64,000 nucleotides of DNA from Methanobrevibacter woesei (GCF_003111605.1 NZ_MZGU01000006.1:1-64000), one strand, 5' to 3'. Counted from the first letter of the stretch, positions 39,619 through 47,022 are shown. The notes: generated by a model from the sequence alone, not told the origin. Numbers and translations are program-made.

Positions 39619-40544
39619 ATAATTAACACATCATTAGCTATTTTATTAGCTTTTTCTTTTATTTTTTCAATATTTGCTCCAGGATACATATCTATAATAC
39701 ATAAATCCAGACCAGTTATATCTAAATCTTCAAATGCACAATTTAAAATCTCATAATTTCCATCAATATTATTAGTAATGATATTATCTAGGGTAATTTC
39801 AACTAGTTTAGGATTAATATCATTAAATATTACTTTTTCAAACCCATAGTGCATTAAAAATATCCCAATAGCTCCTGAACCACACATTCCATCAATAGCT
39901 ATGACCTTACCAACATCATTATTTTCAAGATAATTATAAAGCTTTAATAATTTTTCTTCTGTTGTACTAGCTACTTCAATATGATTAACTGATTGAAATT
40001 TGTTTATGATTATTTTAACAAGTTTATCATCTTTTTTGATTAAAGTTCTCAATACATCGCACCTTGAATCATCCCCAGCGAGTATTTCATATGTTTCTTC
40101 TGTTGAATCTTTATCAAATATCCCAATAGTTTTTGACAAGTCCCCTTTTAATACACCCTTAACTTCCAAAACTTCATTAAAAATTCTACTAGCTACTTCT
40201 TTATCAAAATCAGAATGAATTAATATTAATGAATCTTTTCCAATAAACTGAGGATTTAAAGAACTGAAACAAAATGCAGGAAGAGGAATTGGAGAATTTC
40301 TTCTTAAATTAGCTTTTTCACTTACGATTCCTTCTTCAACCATTATTTTTAATATGTGTGCCATTACAACATCAAGGGGTCTCTTTCCACAAGAACAACG
40401 TTTATAATCATTATTCAATTTATCATAATCAGCAAAATCTTTAATTGGAGTGAATTTCTTTATCTGTACATCCTGACAGTTCCCACAAGGATTTAAATCA
40501 TCTATTTTTTCAGATAAGTTTTCAAAGGTGCATTTTTCATTCAT
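39615..40544 (-). CDS. archaeal SAM-dependent methyltransferase-like protein
   Basis: The C-terminal half is a class I methyltransferase fold: motif I IDGMCGSGAIGIFLM, acidic loop FNDINPKLVEI and motif IV-like LCIIDMYPG. The N-terminal half has Cys groups (CGNCQDV, CSCGKRPLD) that may hold a metal. I do not know its target; RNA is a fair guess because of the NDINP-type loop. I take ATG 40544 (MNEKCTFENL). An upstream frame to 40577 runs through a palindrome and lacks a ribosome site. The product is 309 residues. Confidence 0.55.
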   Translation of the reverse strand: MNEKCTFENLSEKIDDLNPCGNCQDVQIKKFTPIKDFADYDKLNNDYKRCSCGKRPLDVVMAHILKIMVEEGIVSEKANLRRNSPIPLPAFCFSSLNPQFIGKDSLILIHSDFDKEVASRIFNEVLEVKGVLKGDLSKTIGIFDKDSTEETYEILAGDDSRCDVLRTLIKKDDKLVKIIINKFQSVNHIEVASTTEEKLLKLYNYLENNDVGKVIAIDGMCGSGAIGIFLMHYGFEKVIFNDINPKLVEITLDNIITNNIDGNYEILNCAFEDLDITGLDLCIIDMYPGANIEKIKEKANKIANDVLII

Positions 40545-40563
40545 GATAATTAATTGTTCTTTT

Positions 40564-40577
40564 ATGATAATTATCAT
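40564..40577 (-). promoter_or_regulatory. palindrome ATGATAATTATCAT before the methyltransferase-like gene
   Basis: A perfect 14-bp palindrome sits about where transcription would start, downstream of a minus-strand TATA (ATTTATATT, 40587-40598). An ATTATCAT copy recurs at the gene start (40543-40550). The core GATAATTATC resembles a half Fur box, but no regulator can be named. Confidence 0.4.
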
Positions 40578-40653
40578 TTCGGTTGAAATATAAATTATAT
40601 TAACTAGTTTAACAAAGCTTTAAAATACAAATAAATGATTTTGTGTTGGTTTT

Positions 40654-42111
40654 ATGATAAATAAAAATGAAATAAATAGATTTAACAATAATAAATCAAT
40701 AGTGCCTCAATATAATGTTACAAAAGAAAAATATAACCCTGAAGAAAAAATTCTTCTAACAGAAGTGCGTGAAAATTTAGTTGATATTGCAATGTCTTCA
40801 GATAAAAATTTACAGATAAATGAAAGAAAGTTGTTAAATGATATTCAGGATTTCTTATTTCTACGACTTTCTCAAAATCCAGCAAATAAAAAACTAGGGA
40901 CTGATTATATAAAAATTCTCTCAAAGAAGTTTTTAAGAGAAATTGTAGGCTATGGCAAAATAGATTCCTTAATAAAAGATGACGAATTAGAAGAAATAAT
41001 GATAATTGGAGTAAATAAACCGATTTATGTATATCATAGAAAATATGGAATGATGAAAACAAATCTCATTTATGATAATGAACAAGAGCTAATAGAGTTA
41101 ATTGACAGCATTGCAAGGCAGATAAACCGTAGAATAGATCAGGAAACACCCATTTTAGATGCAAGATTAAATGACGGCTCTCGAGTTAATGCAACTATAC
41201 CCCCAGTTTCTGCAGACGGGCCTTCAATGACAATAAGAAAATTTAAAAAAGACCCCTTAACCATAATAGACCTGATAAATTTTAAAACTATTTCTGTAGA
41301 ATTAGCTGCATTTTTCTGGCTTTGTTTTGATGGTTTAGGTGTTCGCCAGGCAAATGCAATAATCTCTGGAGGTACAAGTTCTGGAAAAACAACCACCTTA
41401 AATGCATTAACCTCATTTATTAATCCCAAGGAAAGAATAATAACAATTGAAGATACCTTAGAACTCCAAATACCTCATGAACATGTAATTAGAATGGAAA
41501 CACGTCTTCCCAATGTTGAAAATAAAGGCGAACTAACAATGAATGACTTAGTTAAAAATTCACTTAGACAAAGACCAGACAGAATAATCGTTGGAGAAGT
41601 AAGAGGAAATGAAGCAATAACTCTTTTTACAGCATTAAATACAGGACATTCTGGATTTGGAACACTTCATGCAAATGATGCACGTGAAACAATAAATAGA
41701 TTAACAAATAGTCCAATGTCAGTTCCTAAAATAATGATTTCAGCCATTGATTTTATTATAATGCAAAATAGAATTTATAATTCCTCAAGAGGCTCTTTCA
41801 GACGCATAAGTGAAGTAGCTGAGGTTACAGGAATGGAAGGAGATGTAATTCAACTAAATAAAATCTTTCAATGGAATCCTCAAAATGATACCATTGAAAA
41901 TATAGGAGTTACAAGCAAGACATTAACAGAAATCTCCAAAACAAGTGGAAAATCAATGAATTACCTCTACAACGAAATTGAAAATCGTAAATTATTATTG
42001 AACTATATGGTACATAATCATATTCGCTCAATAGGTGCAGTTAAAAAATTATTGGATCTTTACTATGTAAATCCAGACTCAATATTAAACCAAATTAAAC
42101 TAACCAGTTAG
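40654..42111 (+). CDS. TadA/VirB11-like secretion ATPase
   Basis: This 485-residue type II/IV secretion ATPase has Walker A GGTSSGKTTTLNAL, Asp box TIEDTLELQIPHEHVIRMETR, Walker B RIIVGEVRGNEA and His box GFGTLHANDARETINRL. These are the TadA/FlaI/VirB11 marks. It drives assembly of a type-IV-pilus-like fibre together with the TadC-like protein that follows. No pilin or prepilin peptidase lies nearby. The first 150 residues form the N-terminal domain. Confidence 0.88.
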   Translation: MINKNEINRFNNNKSIVPQYNVTKEKYNPEEKILLTEVRENLVDIAMSSDKNLQINERKLLNDIQDFLFLRLSQNPANKKLGTDYIKILSKKFLREIVGYGKIDSLIKDDELEEIMIIGVNKPIYVYHRKYGMMKTNLIYDNEQELIELIDSIARQINRRIDQETPILDARLNDGSRVNATIPPVSADGPSMTIRKFKKDPLTIIDLINFKTISVELAAFFWLCFDGLGVRQANAIISGGTSSGKTTTLNALTSFINPKERIITIEDTLELQIPHEHVIRMETRLPNVENKGELTMNDLVKNSLRQRPDRIIVGEVRGNEAITLFTALNTGHSGFGTLHANDARETINRLTNSPMSVPKIMISAIDFIIMQNRIYNSSRGSFRRISEVAEVTGMEGDVIQLNKIFQWNPQNDTIENIGVTSKTLTEISKTSGKSMNYLYNEIENRKLLLNYMVHNHIRSIGAVKKLLDLYYVNPDSILNQIKLTS

Positions 42112-42119
42112 GTGATATT

Positions 42120-43058
42120 ATTTTTGATAAGTTTTTTATAGCTATTGGAGATTTAGTACTGAGCTTCATAGATATTTTCAGAATTAAACCAAAATCTGAG
42201 AAAAATAAATTATTAAAAAAAATTAACCATTCAATTAATGAATTTAAAGAAACCCAGATTGATGAAATGTTAATTAAACAATTTATCTATGAAAAAGGAT
42301 CTAAAAAAGAAAAAAGTAAATTTACAGCAGAAATAGAAAAATTAAGAATAAAATTAATTAATTATCTCTCTATCAGATTATTTTTAGTCCTATTAATAAT
42401 AACTGGTTTATTAACTGTACTCTTTGGATTTGAGATTAGTGTAATTTTTATAGTTTTAGTCTCCATTACTATTTTTTTCATAATTTATTGGCCAAAAATA
42501 GCTAACAGTAAAAAATATGATGATTTAAATCAAGAGCTGCCCTATGCTCTTAGACATATGGGAACTGAACTTAAATCAGGAAAAGGTCTTCATGATACAT
42601 TAATAACAATCTCAAGAAGCAATTACGGATCATTATCTGATGAATTTAACCGTGTTTTAGAAGAAATAAAATATGGAAAGAGTACTGAAGAATCATTGTA
42701 TTTATTATCTGACAGAGTGAAATCTGATGGATTATCCCGTGCAGTTCATCAGATAGTTGGAACTTTAAGAGTTGGTGGAAATTTGGCCAATAGTTTAAAT
42801 GTAATAGCTGAAGATATTACCTTTGATATGCAGATTAAGTTAAAAGAATATTCACAGAAGTTAAATAGCTTTATATTAATCTACACATTCATAGCTATTT
42901 TAGCACCAGTAATTTTATTAATAATGTTAATGGCAGGTTCTACTGTAATGGGAGACATAGTTTCGGGAGATATCTTATTAATCCTTTATATATTCTTTTT
43001 TCCATTAATTGTAGTTTTTTTAGCCATTTTCATAAAAAAATTAGAGCCTAAGATTTAA
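42120..43058 (+). CDS. TadC/GspF-like secretion membrane protein, probable ATT start
   Basis: This is a T2SF (GspF/TadC) membrane protein with hydrophobic pairs near the middle (FLVLLIITGLLTVLFGFEISVIFIVL) and at the C terminus (FILIYTFIAILAPVILLIMLMAG). The T2SF core reads LPYALRHMGTELKSGKGLHDTL. The first ATG (42267) leaves out 49 open codons that begin FDKFFIAIGDLVLSFIDIFR, an expected amphipathic N terminus. GGTGAT at 42111-42116 stands 3 nt before ATT 42120, the same spacing as in other genes here with ATG. The product is then 312 residues. It overlaps nothing and follows tadA by 8 bp. Confidence 0.75.
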   Translation: MFDKFFIAIGDLVLSFIDIFRIKPKSEKNKLLKKINHSINEFKETQIDEMLIKQFIYEKGSKKEKSKFTAEIEKLRIKLINYLSIRLFLVLLIITGLLTVLFGFEISVIFIVLVSITIFFIIYWPKIANSKKYDDLNQELPYALRHMGTELKSGKGLHDTLITISRSNYGSLSDEFNRVLEEIKYGKSTEESLYLLSDRVKSDGLSRAVHQIVGTLRVGGNLANSLNVIAEDITFDMQIKLKEYSQKLNSFILIYTFIAILAPVILLIMLMAGSTVMGDIVSGDILLILYIFFFPLIVVFLAIFIKKLEPKI

Positions 43059-43605
43059 TTATGGTTTCTTCGCTATCTTCCACATACTCCAAATCCAATT
43101 TCATTAAATTTTTATGCATGTGGACTGTCTGAAACTCATCATCTGTGTCTAAAGTAATGTCAAATCCCATTTTTTGCCAGAAAAGTAAAGCACCTTCCAA
43201 ATTCTTATGAGTGTGAAGATAAATATATTTATAGTTATTTTCCTTTGAAAATCCCTCAACAGCAGTATAAAGTTTAGTAGCTAATTTATTGCGTCTGAAT
43301 TTTTCATCAACAAACAATCTCCAAATGCTTGCTGTTGTATCCTTATCATATTTACCTTTAAATTCATCAAAGGATTTATCATATCCTCTGACAGCTATTG
43401 TCCCAATTATTTCGTCGCCTTCCATGGCAACAAAAAGATTATTTCTCTGAGGTGTGAAATAATATTTTTCAATCTCAAGAATATCATAATGATACTGAGG
43501 ATTGATATCACCATTATATTCCTTTTTAATTTGGTCAAAAATAAAATCTTTAATATAAGGTATCTTGTTTTGAATTTCAGACACTTCTTTTATAACAATA
43601 GCCAT
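43048..43605 (-). CDS. GNAT-family N-acetyltransferase
   Basis: The 185-residue protein has the GNAT acetyl-CoA region: FVAMEGDEIIGTIAVRGYDKS, then IWRLFVDEKFRRNKLATKLYTAVE (motif A with R/Q-x-x-G-x variant RRNKLA), then YIYLHTHKNLEGALLFWQKMGF (motif B). The substrate is unknown. Its end overlaps the tadC end by 11 bp, tail to tail. The stretch 43606-43780 upstream holds an inverted repeat AAGTATTAC/GTAATACTT (43635-43643, 43672-43680). Confidence 0.85.
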   Translation of the reverse strand: MAIVIKEVSEIQNKIPYIKDFIFDQIKKEYNGDINPQYHYDILEIEKYYFTPQRNNLFVAMEGDEIIGTIAVRGYDKSFDEFKGKYDKDTTASIWRLFVDEKFRRNKLATKLYTAVEGFSKENNYKYIYLHTHKNLEGALLFWQKMGFDITLDTDDEFQTVHMHKNLMKLDLEYVEDSEETIIKS

Positions 43606-43780
43606 TTTAAAACTCCTTTAGACAACATAAATTTAGAAGTATTACTTTTTTAAATAATTTTAAGCCATTAGTAATACTTATTTTTAGTTTTGTAAGACTA
43701 TTACTATATTAAATAATCAAATACTATTTAAAATTTATTATTTGAGTTGAAAAATAGAAAAAATAAGAAAAATAAAAAGA

Positions 43781-44500
43781 TTATCCAAATAAACTGGATA
43801 AACCTTTAGAAGCTAATAAACCAATAAATTCATCAGCAGGAGTCATAACAATATTTCCTTTAGCATATTGATCCATAGCTGCTTGAACCATTTTTGCTTT
43901 TGTTAAAGGATCATCAGCAGATGATGCGATACCTTGAACTAAATCTAAAACAGCAGTTCCTCTTGTTACACCTTGACCATATTGTTCTTCCCTAATAATA
44001 TCAATACCACTAACCTCTAATGTTTGACCATTAACCTCAATCGGTGATGCTGCTTGAATAACTGCATCAATTGCCTCAGTATTAACTGCAACAACTGCAT
44101 CAATTGAAACATTTAAATTGTATTCAACAATCTCTTTAGCAAGTTTCATAGACTGTTCATCATCATCATACCAGAAGGAATCATGCATAAGTAACTTTTC
44201 TCCAGCACCCATTTCCTGAGCTTCTTGAGGCTCTTCAGCAGTTGGGTGTGTTAAACCACCAGGATAAACTGCAGAATAATTAACTAAGGATCCATTATTA
44301 AGAGTTACAATAAATGCCATATCACAGCCCCCCATTCCTTGACGAGCTTCACTTTCATCCAATGCACATATCAATATATGTTTTTCCCCAGTCGATAGCT
44401 CATTATTAGTTGGCATAAACATAGTTCCCGCAACAACTGCTACAATACCTATGATAATAACCACTATAATGGCAATACTTATCTTTTTTCTCCTTCTCAT
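43781..44500 (-). CDS. membrane-anchored DUF4012 protein
   Basis: The 239-residue protein has a basic N terminus (MRRRKKIS), one helix (IAIIVVIIIGIVAVVAGTMF) and an outer domain. The outer domain motifs CALDESEARQGMGGCDMAFIVTLNNGSL and VDAVVAVNTEAIDAVIQA fit DUF4012, which is often joined to LytR/CpsA-like attachment systems. It may be involved in the cell wall, but that is a guess. GTGATAAT lies before the ATG. Confidence 0.7.
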   Translation of the reverse strand: MRRRKKISIAIIVVIIIGIVAVVAGTMFMPTNNELSTGEKHILICALDESEARQGMGGCDMAFIVTLNNGSLVNYSAVYPGGLTHPTAEEPQEAQEMGAGEKLLMHDSFWYDDDEQSMKLAKEIVEYNLNVSIDAVVAVNTEAIDAVIQAASPIEVNGQTLEVSGIDIIREEQYGQGVTRGTAVLDLVQGIASSADDPLTKAKMVQAAMDQYAKGNIVMTPADEFIGLLASKGLSSLFG

Positions 44501-44673
44501 ATTATCACTATAAACTTTACCAAGTGAATATATTAAATTAATTTAATATTTATATCGAAGATATATATTTTTTTTGATGAATTTATATACAATAAAGAAA
44601 CTAGTTTAGAATAATAAAGCATTACCTGAAAAAGATTTTTCTACTTAAAAATTTAATAAAAAAAGAGCAACAA

Positions 44674-44796
44674 TTATTTTTTATTTTTACAGCACCCAAA
44701 AAAGAAATTAAATATTTTTTTAACGACTTTTTTAGCTCCTGTAGGCTTTTTATCCTCAGTTTCACAACAACTTCTTTTTGGAATAGTTTTAACCAT
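44674..44796 (-). CDS. 40-residue Cys-pair ORF downstream of candidate RNA 2
   Basis: The frame encodes MVKTIPKRSCCETEDKKPTG followed by AKKVVKKIFNFFFGCCKNKK. It is a Lys-rich peptide with two CC pairs and a short amphipathic helix. TGTGAT lies 4 nt before the ATG, the usual ribosome site type here. It begins 25 nt after the T6 tail of candidate RNA 2, so it could be expressed by read-through under the same iron box. The longer frame to 44994 runs through the RNA hairpins and is not supported. Whether it is a real gene is uncertain. Confidence 0.4.
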   Translation of the reverse strand: MVKTIPKRSCCETEDKKPTGAKKVVKKIFNFFFGCCKNKK

Positions 44797-44820
44797 ATAT
44801 ATCACAAAAATAGTTTTTTT

Positions 44821-45012
44821 AAAAAAGGTAGGTGAAATTAAATATGATAAAACATATTTAATTTCGTGAGAGTAGTTATATGTCTTTTTTATTAAATTAG
44901 AGAAAGAGAGTACTAATTTAATATCGAATTGGGGTGTATTAATATGGTTTAGTAACCAATAACACAGATAACAAAACCAGACAGTTTTAGTCATGCCTAA
45001 ATTTCATCATCA
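44821..45012 (-). ncRNA. candidate iron-regulated small RNA, copy 2
   Basis: This is the minus-strand paralog of 38012-38243. It carries the same GATGAAATTTAGG (45008-44996) about 33 nt after its TATA and shares a TTATTGGT block. The hairpin TATTAAATTAG/CTAATTTAATA (44890-44900, 44913-44923) has the same stem sequence as copy 1. It ends in a perfect 13-bp stem (44834-44846, 44853-44865), then TTCACCTACC and a T6 run (44826-44821). Length is about 190 nt. The unpaired UCACCU near the 3' end is complementary to the AGGUGA ribosome sites of this genome. Confidence 0.55.
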
Positions 45013-45033
45013 AATAAGAGTTGTTGTAAGTAG

Positions 45034-45069
45034 TATTTAAATGTTTTGATTTTTTTAGGTATACCTAAA
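45034..45069 (-). promoter_or_regulatory. DtxR-type box and TATA of candidate RNA 2
   Basis: TTTAGGTATACCTAAA (45054-45069) is a fully symmetric palindrome. Exactly 12 bp further along the minus strand is TTTAAATA (45041-45034). The spacer (AAAATCAAAACA) and the bases after the TATA (CTACT..CAACAA) nearly repeat those of copy 1. Confidence 0.65.
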
Positions 45070-45480
45070 TTATGATAAAAAAATAAAAAGTGAAAAAGTT
45101 AATTAACACTACTGAGAGAGTCATTAAACTTATTTCTTAAAATAAAAAAAATAAAAAAACTTATAAAATCACATTAATTGTGATTTACAACATATTTCCT
45201 ATTTTTTCTTCTACAAAAAATAACATCATAATTAATATTTCTCATAGAGCCCACCATTTTTGGAATTTAAAAAAAAGGAGGATTCTAAAAATCTGCATTC
45301 ATTATACTAACATAATCTACAGTTGACTTTTTAAGATCTACATACAAAGTAAAAATAATATGTTACAAGTTCCATCAAAAGAACATCCAACTCAAATCAA
45401 AAATATATAAGTTAAGTTATTAAAATAAGAAAAAATCTTTCAAATAGTAAAAATAAATAAAAAAAGTTAAAATAAGAAGA
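45070..45480. other. non-coding stretch upstream of RNA 2
   Basis: These 411 A+T-rich bases have no credible frame. They hold an interrupted palindrome ATCACA-N5-TGTGAT at 45172-45188 and T/A tracts. A GGAGGA at 45278-45283 on plus is not followed by a usable open frame. Confidence 0.4.
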
Positions 45481-45750
45481 TTACATTAATCTTCTAGTAT
45501 CAGTGATTTCTACACTAGCTACGTTGTTTAATTTACCCATAGCTTCTTCAGTGGATTCAGTTCCACCTTCACCATCTTCAATGATGAACATTAAATTTAA
45601 TGCAGTTAAACCAAATGCAATTGGTTCTTCATCGATTTTATGGAATTCAGCATCATCAGGCATTGCAGCTTGAATATCTGCTTTTAAAGCTTCTAAATCT
45701 ACATCAGGGCTTTCAGGCATGATTTTCATAGTTGCTACTACATCACTCAT
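45481..45750 (-). CDS. ef1b: translation elongation factor aEF1B (EF-1 beta)
   Basis: The 89-residue protein is the archaeal nucleotide exchange factor for aEF1A. It has VVATMKIMPESPDVDLEALK at the N terminus, EEPIAFGLTALNLMFIIEDGEGGTE in the middle and VASVEITDTRRLM at the end. GGAGGAATAATT precedes the ATG. It follows the small zinc protein gene by 28 bp, a well-known archaeal pairing. Confidence 0.96.
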   Translation of the reverse strand: MSDVVATMKIMPESPDVDLEALKADIQAAMPDDAEFHKIDEEPIAFGLTALNLMFIIEDGEGGTESTEEAMGKLNNVASVEITDTRRLM

Positions 45751-45778
45751 AATTATTCCTCCAAAATATTAAATCAAA

Positions 45779-45940
45779 TTAAGGTCCTTCAAATCCACAT
45801 TCACATTTGTATGCATGGCCAAAAGTACGGCATTTTTCACATCTAGCGATTTTTGCACCACAAATTGGACATTCGAATTCAACGAAAGGACCAGTTAATG
45901 GAATTTCTTGTTTACAAGATATACATTCTACTGTTTTCAT
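45779..45940 (-). CDS. HVO_2753-type small zinc-finger protein
   Basis: This 53-residue protein has four CXXC-type knuckles (CISC, CPIC, CEKC, CEC). It belongs to the archaeal double zinc-finger family typified by HVO_2753 (DUF1610-like), normally encoded just before aEF1B as here. Its function is probably linked to translation. The ATG at 45940 has GGTGATTAA upstream, and its neighbour mfnE ends directly at 45941. Confidence 0.9.
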   Translation of the reverse strand: MKTVECISCKQEIPLTGPFVEFECPICGAKIARCEKCRTFGHAYKCECGFEGP

Positions 45941-46597
45941 TTAATCACCAATTATTTTTGTATAATCGAAATTGTAATCCTTTGAATCATTAATAAGAGC
46001 TAAAACTCTATTAGGATATTTACCATTTACAACATAACAATTAGACCCGTACTTAATTAAAAGAGAAGGCAACATTAAGTCAATTGATGATTCTTCAAAA
46101 GTTAGTAGTTTTTTTGCATCAATTTTACTAATGAATTTGGAACCTTCTTCACTAGGTTCACGGGTATATATACCATTTACATTTGTTACTATTAAAAGGT
46201 TTGCATTTAAAAGGTGAGAAATGTAGGCCGCAATTGAATCTGAAGTAACATCCCATGAACATTCAAAAGGATCATCTTCTTTTAAAATCTTTGAAACAAT
46301 CAAAATAGGAGTTAAACCAAGTTTATTTATTTCTTCTGCTTCTTCAATAGAATAAGCTAATCTAGAAGAACTTACTTTATCATCAACCAGCTGTGCCAAA
46401 ATATCCATACAATCAATAGCAGCATTATGTGCAGTTTCATCAGATAAATTCAAAATATCATCATATTTACGAATAAGATTTGCAAATTCTCCTCCACCAA
46501 GAATAACTAAAGAATCAGTGCTTTTTAACTTTTTAACTAAATCAATAGCATAATCTGGAAATAAACTGCCCCCAACCTTAACAACCTGTTTAATAAT
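45941..46597 (-). CDS. mfnE: methanofuran biosynthesis kinase MfnE, probable ATT start
   Basis: This amino-acid-kinase-fold enzyme phosphorylates 5-(aminomethyl)-3-furanmethanol phosphate (with ATP) in methanofuran synthesis. The kinase N terminus is KQVVKVGGSLFPDYAI, then SLVILGGGEFANLIRKY and LLIVTNVNGIYTREP. No ATG/GTG/TTG lies upstream of the essential KVGGS strand; the first conventional codon (TTG 46453) would delete 48 residues. ATT at 46597 lies 4 nt after GTGA of AGGTTGTGA. That gives 218 residues, near the family length. Confidence 0.82.
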   Translation of the reverse strand: MIKQVVKVGGSLFPDYAIDLVKKLKSTDSLVILGGGEFANLIRKYDDILNLSDETAHNAAIDCMDILAQLVDDKVSSSRLAYSIEEAEEINKLGLTPILIVSKILKEDDPFECSWDVTSDSIAAYISHLLNANLLIVTNVNGIYTREPSEEGSKFISKIDAKKLLTFEESSIDLMLPSLLIKYGSNCYVVNGKYPNRVLALINDSKDYNFDYTKIIGD

Positions 46598-46683
46598 AAT
46601 TTCACAACCTACAAAAAAAGAAATCCACCAACATCTTAATAGTCATTTAATTGAAAATAGCTTCGATTAAATTGATAGTTAAC

Positions 46684-47022
46684 CTACAATAACTTTAAAT
46701 CCCCAGTGATTTTATCAAGTATTTCATCTTCATCAGGCCCCAAGGCCAAAACTGTTGTTGTTGATGTAGGTACTTGAGTCCTTCCAGCATCAACTACAAG
46801 ATAATAAGAAACTTTATTAATAATAGCTTGCTTTTTAAGTTCTAAAAGTTCTTCTAAAGAATTAACTTTACAAACAACTTTAGCATATGCTTCATTTTCC
46901 CATTTACGAATTTTTTCAGAATTGGTTTTTTTATATGCACCTAATGAACCATGACAGCATTGAGCAGCTATTTTTCCTTTACCCATTTTTAAATCATTTC
47001 TTACAACCATTACTTGTTTCAT
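46684..47022 (-). CDS. pth2: peptidyl-tRNA hydrolase, archaeal type Pth2
   Basis: The 112-residue protein matches Pth2: VMVVRNDLKMGKGKIAAQCCHGSLGAYKK, then VSYYLVVDAGRTQVPTSTTTVLALGP and the GDLKLL end. It recycles stalled peptidyl-tRNAs. The catalytic Lys/Asp/Thr positions of the family are present. It stands between mfnE and the divergent ABCE1 gene. Confidence 0.95.
   Translation of the reverse strand: MKQVMVVRNDLKMGKGKIAAQCCHGSLGAYKKTNSEKIRKWENEAYAKVVCKVNSLEELLELKKQAIINKVSYYLVVDAGRTQVPTSTTTVLALGPDEDEILDKITGDLKLL

Noticed and set aside
44674-44994. A 106-codon frame beginning MTKTVWFCYLC
   Set aside because: It runs through two perfect hairpins and the T6 run of candidate RNA 2. The leader homologous to copy 1 has stops in the matching frame, and the long frame has no ribosome site. 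Only the last 40 codons have one.
46613-46619. Frameshift in the T7 run as the cause of the missing mfnE start
   Set aside because: A shift here could join ATG TTG GTG GAT TTC, but that would add a Phe-rich leader unlike the family N terminus. It remains a formal possibility and is listed as a refuting test.
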